Of a stretch of 15,918 nucleotides of DNA, positions 12,524-15,918 are shown in pieces. A program made the position numbers and the translations under genes. How positions within the stretch are numbered: position 1 is the first letter of the stretch; every line of letters starts with the position of its first letter. The stretch is from Christensenella sp. UBA7597 (GTDB lineage Bacteria; Bacillota; Clostridia; Christensenellales; Borkfalkiaceae). Below the pieces are notes generated by a model. That model was given only the letters and a program-made list of their open reading frames with translations. It was not told the origin of the DNA and did not search any database. The stretch is taken from the NCBI GenBank assembly GCA_002474405.1, contig DLQW01000014.1:1-15918 (forward strand), given 5' to 3'.

Positions 12524-14074
12524 ATGGCAGGTGTTATTGAAACCAACGGAATCAGCGATTCCACGTTGTATGCACAAGTGGTTGCGGGACTTACCAAGTC
12601 CTACAATTCTTTCGGAAAGGGGAACGGAAATTACCCCAACGCAAAAGATATTCTCACCGACAGAGGACTTTACAATGTTTGGATGAGAAACCTTTTGAAC
12701 TCAAAAATCTTTGCCGATGGCAAAGGTTTTAAATCTATGACGGCGCAGGCAGAGGGCGTTTCGGCTGTGCGAGTGCCGATTATGGCTCCGCCTTCTTATG
12801 CGCCCCGTACGATCAGTTTGACGGACTATCCCGGACATTCGATTCCCGGTACACCCGGTAACGACGGACTCGAAAACGCCGAGTTACCCGATCAGCTTCA
12901 AACCGACGGCGTAGATATTACATTCAATCAGGTGTACGATAAAGCCACCGTGATTTATAAGATTTCGCAGAACATGCTTTCGTTGCCGTTGGCGGCAGAA
13001 CGTACGAGAATGATTCCGCAGGTCGTAGCGAATATGGAAGATTCTTCGCTTCTTGCAACGCAGTTAATCGGCGGTCTTGCGCGTGCCGCGGCTACCGAAA
13101 ACAGCAATATCGTTCCCGTCGATCTTTCGAAAGACGAAAGCGGATATTTGCAACAGGTGATGAACAAGCTCATCGGTACGATGACGAACCCGCAGACGTC
13201 TTGGTCAGAAGGTGCGGTTTACTATCCGCTTGACGAGTGCGTTATCATTATGAAACAGTCGTTCTTCGATCTGTTGTTCTCGGTGAAAAACGGTGTTCTT
13301 CTTTCCGCCGGGGATCTTCCTCAGAAAATGCTGATCGGCGGCGGTATCACCGAAGATGGTCAGATGATCGGTACGCTTACGCGCGGTGTTTATTCCACCG
13401 TGTATATTAAAGTCGTACCCGATTCGTATTGGCGTCAGGCGGCGGCTTACGCGGGCATCACGTCGGATAATTACGCCGAATTCAACAAGGTGCAGGCGTA
13501 TATCGCCAACGCGGAAGGCACGGGCTTCGGGCGTTCGTCCACGATTATCAACCCGATTCCGAACGGAAGCAACGCAGTCGGCACGAAGATTCAGAACCTG
13601 TGGCAGTGGGGCGCGGGCGTAACTCGTCCTTCCTCCATCGGTATGATCGTTGCAACGGCGAGCAATCTTTCCGACTTCACCAACCCGATCGACAAGGACG
13701 GCAAGGCTGTTGTTGCGCCGAAGAATTTCAACGAGGTGATCAAGTCTTACGGCTTCGCGAATGCAGATTACGGCGAAGGGGCATCCGTCGCGGTGTACGA
13801 ATCGAAGAACACCACTACGGTAACGCTTACGCTTACCGGCACGTCGAGCGCGGCAGTGAAGAACGCTTTGCTTACGATTACGAAAGCTGACAAATCCTCC
13901 GTAGGCTACACCAACAACGCCGACGGAAGCTACTCGTTCGTACTCGGCAGGGGCGAAGCGGCAAGTGTGGCTGTATCCGCGGCGGGTTACAATGCGGCTA
14001 CCGTTTCCATTACGGCGGCAAACACGACGGCTTCTACTTACGCCGTTACGCAGGCTCTTACCGCGAAGAGCTGA
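12524..14074 (+). CDS. Probable major capsid protein with C-terminal Ig-like domain
   Basis: 516 residues from ATG 12524 behind AAAGGAGATAAAC. Residues 1-425 are a globular protein without repeats (LYNVWMRNLLNSKIFADGKG, YKISQNMLSLPLAAERTRM, PDSYWRQAAAYAG) that follows the scaffold gene directly, the standard place of the major head protein. Residues 430-516 are different: Thr/Ser/Ala-rich beta strands (TTTVTLTLTGTSSAAVKNAL, NNADGSYSFVLGRGEAASV, AAGYNAATVSI) that look like a carboxypeptidase-regulatory/Ig-like fold. This would be displayed on the capsid surface. Such capsid Ig-like domains in other phages bind glycans or mucus. Head proteins of this group are usually about 300-400 residues, so the extra domain explains the length. 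The fold family of the main domain was not identified with certainty. Confidence 0.7.
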   Translation: MAGVIETNGISDSTLYAQVVAGLTKSYNSFGKGNGNYPNAKDILTDRGLYNVWMRNLLNSKIFADGKGFKSMTAQAEGVSAVRVPIMAPPSYAPRTISLTDYPGHSIPGTPGNDGLENAELPDQLQTDGVDITFNQVYDKATVIYKISQNMLSLPLAAERTRMIPQVVANMEDSSLLATQLIGGLARAAATENSNIVPVDLSKDESGYLQQVMNKLIGTMTNPQTSWSEGAVYYPLDECVIIMKQSFFDLLFSVKNGVLLSAGDLPQKMLIGGGITEDGQMIGTLTRGVYSTVYIKVVPDSYWRQAAAYAGITSDNYAEFNKVQAYIANAEGTGFGRSSTIINPIPNGSNAVGTKIQNLWQWGAGVTRPSSIGMIVATASNLSDFTNPIDKDGKAVVAPKNFNEVIKSYGFANADYGEGASVAVYESKNTTTVTLTLTGTSSAAVKNALLTITKADKSSVGYTNNADGSYSFVLGRGEAASVAVSAAGYNAATVSITAANTTASTYAVTQALTAKS

Positions 14075-14090
14075 GCGAACACGCTTTCAT

Positions 14091-14116
14091 AGGGGCTTGG
14101 GCGTTATCAAGCCCCT
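14091..14116 (+). terminator. Hairpin after the major capsid gene
   Basis: AGGGGCTTG (14091-14099) pairs perfectly with CAAGCCCCT (14108-14116), loop of 8. The following bases are AT-rich (TACAATTAAAATTTTT) but not a clean T run, so termination is probably partial. Confidence 0.6.
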
Positions 14117-14146
14117 TACAATTAAAATTTTTAACAGGTGAGCCTG

Positions 14147-14779
14147 ATGAATTGGAACGAAAACGAACACCCGCGAGACAATGGCGGGAAATTTACGGAT
14201 AAAGAAAACGGAAATCGCGAAAGAACTCATTTGCCTATAAACGCGTGTGCGGCGGCGGGAATAACATTGCCGAGCGATACCACGGATGAGAGGGCTTGGG
14301 AAATCCTGAAAGAAAAAACGGGCTTAACGCCCGATAAAGTGAAAGACGAATTGAACAAGCAGGAAGAACGAGAGAATGCAGGCGAAACGCCCGAAGAAAT
14401 CGAACGTCTTTACGGCGAAGAGTTCAAAGGCTATAAAGGACAAGCCGCGATAGACAAATTGCTGAAAGAACAGCGCGGACACGTTAAAGGCGCGTTTTAC
14501 CGCGAGGATATGGGTGATATTGATTTATTGTGGGGCAGCGACACAGTTGGGCTTCAACACATAATCAAGCAACGTGAACGACAAGGTGTTGATCTTTCAG
14601 TTTTTCTCGGCGGACTTTCGGAGGTCGTAGAAAAGGGGCGGTTTATTCAAAAGAATGGGAACGGAACGTTTGAATTTTGGCACGAAGGTAAAATGGCAGT
14701 AATTACGCCCGAATATCACGGACAAAGAGTTACGTTTCTTTTAACCGCTTATAAAAGAACAAAACCGCCACGTGTGTGA
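14147..14779 (+). CDS. Phage BECR-type nuclease toxin candidate (PBECR-like domain)
   Basis: 210 residues from ATG 14147, chosen over GTG 14138 because AGGTGAG lies just before the ATG. The N-terminus (NENEHPRDNGGKFTDKENG) has the motif that marks phage head-associated proteins. Residues 30-95 are a charged helical linker. Residues about 115-205 resemble the phage barnase-EndoU-colicin E5/D-RelE-like ribonuclease domains often carried by MuF-type toxins: GAFYREDMGDIDLLWG, then GLQHIIKQR (His138), EVVEKGRFI, and a beta ending WHEGKMAVITPEYHG and VTFLLTAYK. His138 and the Tyr/Thr of LLTAY are candidate catalytic residues. No immunity protein gene is adjacent; instead a convergent RNA is encoded on the other strand at its 3' end. 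The domain call is by memory of motifs, so moderately sure. Confidence 0.6.
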   Translation: MNWNENEHPRDNGGKFTDKENGNRERTHLPINACAAAGITLPSDTTDERAWEILKEKTGLTPDKVKDELNKQEERENAGETPEEIERLYGEEFKGYKGQAAIDKLLKEQRGHVKGAFYREDMGDIDLLWGSDTVGLQHIIKQRERQGVDLSVFLGGLSEVVEKGRFIQKNGNGTFEFWHEGKMAVITPEYHGQRVTFLLTAYKRTKPPRV

Positions 14780-14786
14780 CGGTTTT
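14761..14786 (-). terminator. Terminator of the convergent small RNA
   Basis: AAAACCG (14761-14767) pairs with CGGTTTT (14780-14786), and after one mismatch CAC/GTG extends the stem. On the minus strand TTTTGTTCTTTT follows, a good termination tract. The hairpin begins inside the last codons of the nuclease gene. Confidence 0.6.
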
Positions 14787-14874
14787 GAAAGATCTTGGGT
14801 GGACGCCGTTCCTCGGCTTAACGAGGGTCCCACCATACTAACATATAGCGTTTGGAGGCGACTTTCTTATATCG

Positions 14875-14888
14875 AAGATCTTTTTTCT
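14875..14888 (+). terminator. Likely end of the nuclease transcript
   Basis: The 3' arm AAGATCTTT (14875-14883) of the long outer stem, paired with 14788-14796, is followed on the plus strand by TTTTTTCTTATT. This could end plus-strand transcription from the nuclease gene, so the two convergent transcripts would share about 100 nt. Confidence 0.45.
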
Positions 14889-14895
14889 TATTAAT

Positions 14896-14924
14896 ATTAT
14901 ACGCAATTTTTTAGCGTTTGTCAA
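14896..14924 (-). promoter_or_regulatory. Perfect sigma-A promoter, TTGACA-17-TATAAT, firing leftward
   Basis: On the minus strand TTGACA (plus 14919-14924), exactly 17 bp, TATAAT (plus 14896-14901). No protein-coding gene starts downstream on this strand. It reads only into the structured RNA. It would be used by host polymerase even when the prophage is silent. Confidence 0.85.
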
Positions 14925-14930
14925 CACTTT

Positions 14931-14980
14931 TTTTAAAAAAATTGCAGTCAACTGCAAAAAATAAACAGGAGAACGAAACA
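14931..14980 (+). repeat. Repeated leader element, copy 2
   Basis: TTTTAAAAAAATTGCAG, then TCAACTGCAAAAAATAAAC, and AGGAGAACG before ATG 14981. It matches 8841-8897. Here the inverted repeat is longer and perfect: TTGCAGT (14942-14948) and ACTGCAA (14951-14957). Confidence 0.6.
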
Positions 14981-15775
14981 ATGTCGGAACAAACCTATCC
15001 TTTCAGCGACAAATATATGCGTTATGATTTGAGTACGCATCGTTACGTGCTCACGACGGATTATCTTAAAGACATGCTTTCCGTCGATATAGAGCGCCGC
15101 ACAAACGGTGTTGTACAAGCACAAAACGCAATCAATAATTTACTTGATCGCGTCAGCCTTTTATTATACGGTTACGTGTACGGTTTCAATAACAAACAGG
15201 TTTTAACGTACATAATAGCGAAAAGTCCGTCGGCACGGGAAATTATAATGACTGCGATGGGGCAGCAGGCAATGTATGTCCTTTCTGTGGGGGATCTGAC
15301 GTTATCGCCGAAAGCGGAGGAACGGACGGCATGGCTTGATATTTCGGCGAAAAACACGCTTGAAAATACAGAAGTTGCGGAAACAGGGCGTTCGCTTTGT
15401 AACTGCATTCCGTACCGTATTATATATTTAAACAGCAAAAACGGAAAACTGAAAAAATCGCTTATCACGCTTTCCGAGAAGCTGGATATGCAAGTAAAAG
15501 GCACAAACGGATTGATAGACGAAAGCAACGCGAACGGGCAGACGGCAACGGAAACGAAGCAGGAAGTAGCTCAGCTGAAGAGCGATATGAAATCTTTGAA
15601 AAGCGGGTTTACATATCTTTTAAGCGGTCTTTCGTCGTTCGTGGAACGCTTTAATATCGGTGCGGCAAGCAAAGAAAGCGTGAAACGGGAATTTAACCGT
15701 GCGGTGAAAGAAATCGACGGCGAGCCGGCGGAAACGGCAAAGGAGAAAGCCGACGATGAAGAAAATAAAGCATAA
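14981..15775 (+). CDS. Phage head-tail junction-region protein (tentative)
   Basis: 264 residues from ATG 14981, chosen for AGGAGA nine bases upstream. The N-terminal part (DKYMRYDLSTHRYVLTTDYL, then LLDRVSLLLYGYVYGFNN) resembles small proteins found just after the major capsid gene in Gram-positive phages, where connector or head-completion proteins are encoded. From about residue 170 the sequence changes to a hydrophilic helix-rich tail (TKQEVAQLKSDMKSLKSGF) and an acidic end (AETAKEKADDEENKA). The join could reflect a second fusion, but the evidence is weak. Preceded by the repeated leader element. Its stop lies inside the next gene, an 18-20 base overlap, which implies coupled translation. 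Function not established. Confidence 0.5.
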   Translation: MSEQTYPFSDKYMRYDLSTHRYVLTTDYLKDMLSVDIERRTNGVVQAQNAINNLLDRVSLLLYGYVYGFNNKQVLTYIIAKSPSAREIIMTAMGQQAMYVLSVGDLTLSPKAEERTAWLDISAKNTLENTEVAETGRSLCNCIPYRIIYLNSKNGKLKKSLITLSEKLDMQVKGTNGLIDESNANGQTATETKQEVAQLKSDMKSLKSGFTYLLSGLSSFVERFNIGAASKESVKREFNRAVKEIDGEPAETAKEKADDEENKA

Positions 15776-15918
15776 CAAAGAATGGTATTTTAAAGCGAAA
15801 TTTGTTTTGTACTGGGCGGCGATGGCGTTGTGTATTCTTCCGCCGCTGATTGCCGCTATCGTCAAGCTTCCGAATATCGTTGTATTCAAAAACGCCGAAA
15901 GTACGCTTTCGGGCGTGT
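15756..15918 (+). CDS. Small membrane protein, 3'-partial
   Basis: Starts at ATG 15756 with AAAGGAGAAAGCC ahead and overlaps the previous gene by 20 bases; it runs off the window after 54 codons. After a basic N-terminus (MKKIKHNKEWYFKAK) comes one clear transmembrane helix (FVLYWAAMALCILPPLIAAIV), then a polar stretch. A holin-like or other phage membrane protein is possible, with no direct support. Confidence 0.6.
   Translation, partial: MKKIKHNKEWYFKAKFVLYWAAMALCILPPLIAAIVKLPNIVVFKNAESTLSGV

Larger units (their letters stand above)
14751..14889 (-). ncRNA. Putative small RNA convergent with the nuclease gene
   Basis: A perfect promoter on the minus strand starts transcription near 14889. 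The RNA folds by eye into an outer stem AAAGATCTT/AAGATCTTT (plus 14875-14883 with 14788-14796) that closes a junction. That junction holds GGTGG/CCACC (plus 14798-14802 with 14830-14834), an inner CCTCG/CGAGG hairpin (14811-14815 with 14822-14826) and a weak ATATA/TATAT arm (14843-14847 with 14868-14872). It ends in a hairpin (14761-14786) followed on this strand by GTTCTTTTAT. The predicted length is about 140 nt. The end overlaps the last 19 bases of the nuclease gene, and the rest is antisense to that gene's 3' UTR. Similar stems exist on both strands; promoter strength makes the minus strand the likely one. It matches no RNA family I can name. Confidence 0.65.

Noticed and set aside
14138-14146. 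GTG 14138 as start of the nuclease candidate
   Set aside because: The GTG lies within the ribosome binding site (AGGTGAG) of ATG 14147.
14918-14980. Earlier start (TTG 14918) for the head-tail region gene
   Set aside because: It lies in the promoter and A-rich leader; ATG 14981 has AGGAGA upstream.
1-15918. CRISPR array, insertion sequence or transposase
   Set aside because: No regularly spaced direct repeats with unique spacers, no transposase-like protein, and no terminal inverted repeats around any segment were seen.

Overview
The window looks like part of a Bacillota (Clostridia-type) chromosome, possibly from a gut metagenome. Supporting signs are strong GGAGG-type ribosome binding sites, consensus TTGACA/TATAAT promoters, TTG starts, a tRNA with encoded CCA, and phage genes of the Gram-positive siphovirus kind. 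No ribosomal or housekeeping marker is present, so I do not name a lower taxon.

Layout. (1) 1-2115 is decaying host sequence: the 3' part of a GH20-like hexosaminidase broken by an in-frame TAG, a 66-bp duplicated fragment of that gene next to a repeated promoter, and an endonuclease/exonuclease/phosphatase-family gene frameshifted in an A8 run. (2) 2131-2336 holds a consensus promoter, tRNA-Ser(CGA) and a strong terminator. (3) From about 2340 to the right edge is a prophage, apparently integrated at the tRNA: tyrosine integrase and short XRE repressor (both leftward), then a divergent early promoter with three operators at an exact 30-bp pitch. (4) 4419-8846 is the early operon: small phage proteins (one frameshifted), an HTH protein, a Sak4-like ATPase paired with a PD-(D/E)XK exonuclease, a replisome organiser carrying three 21-bp-spaced iterons, and a DnaC-like helicase loader. 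(5) 8898-10778 is a chimeric gene: a DUF3102-like early protein fused in frame to the C-terminal part of a portal protein. The terminase genes expected between them are absent. (6) 10753-14074 is the head module: minor capsid protein 2, a scaffold-like protein and the probable major capsid protein with a C-terminal Ig-like domain. (7) 14147-14980 is a small accessory unit: a BECR-type nuclease-toxin candidate and, on the opposite strand, a perfect promoter firing a structured RNA of about 140 nt that ends at a hairpin overlapping the toxin gene's 3' end. (8) 14981 onward: a probable head-tail junction protein and the start of a small membrane protein.

How it fits together. The repressor and its three operators would keep the early operon silent. 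Sak4 plus exonuclease would handle recombination, and initiator plus loader would start replication at an origin probably inside the initiator gene. The portal fusion and missing terminase mean this copy probably cannot package DNA by itself, so it is a defective prophage or a satellite-like derivative (or an assembly join). The most novel candidate is the nuclease gene with its convergent, independently promoted RNA, which has the geometry of prophage type I toxin-antitoxin loci but with a BECR-type nuclease in the toxin place.
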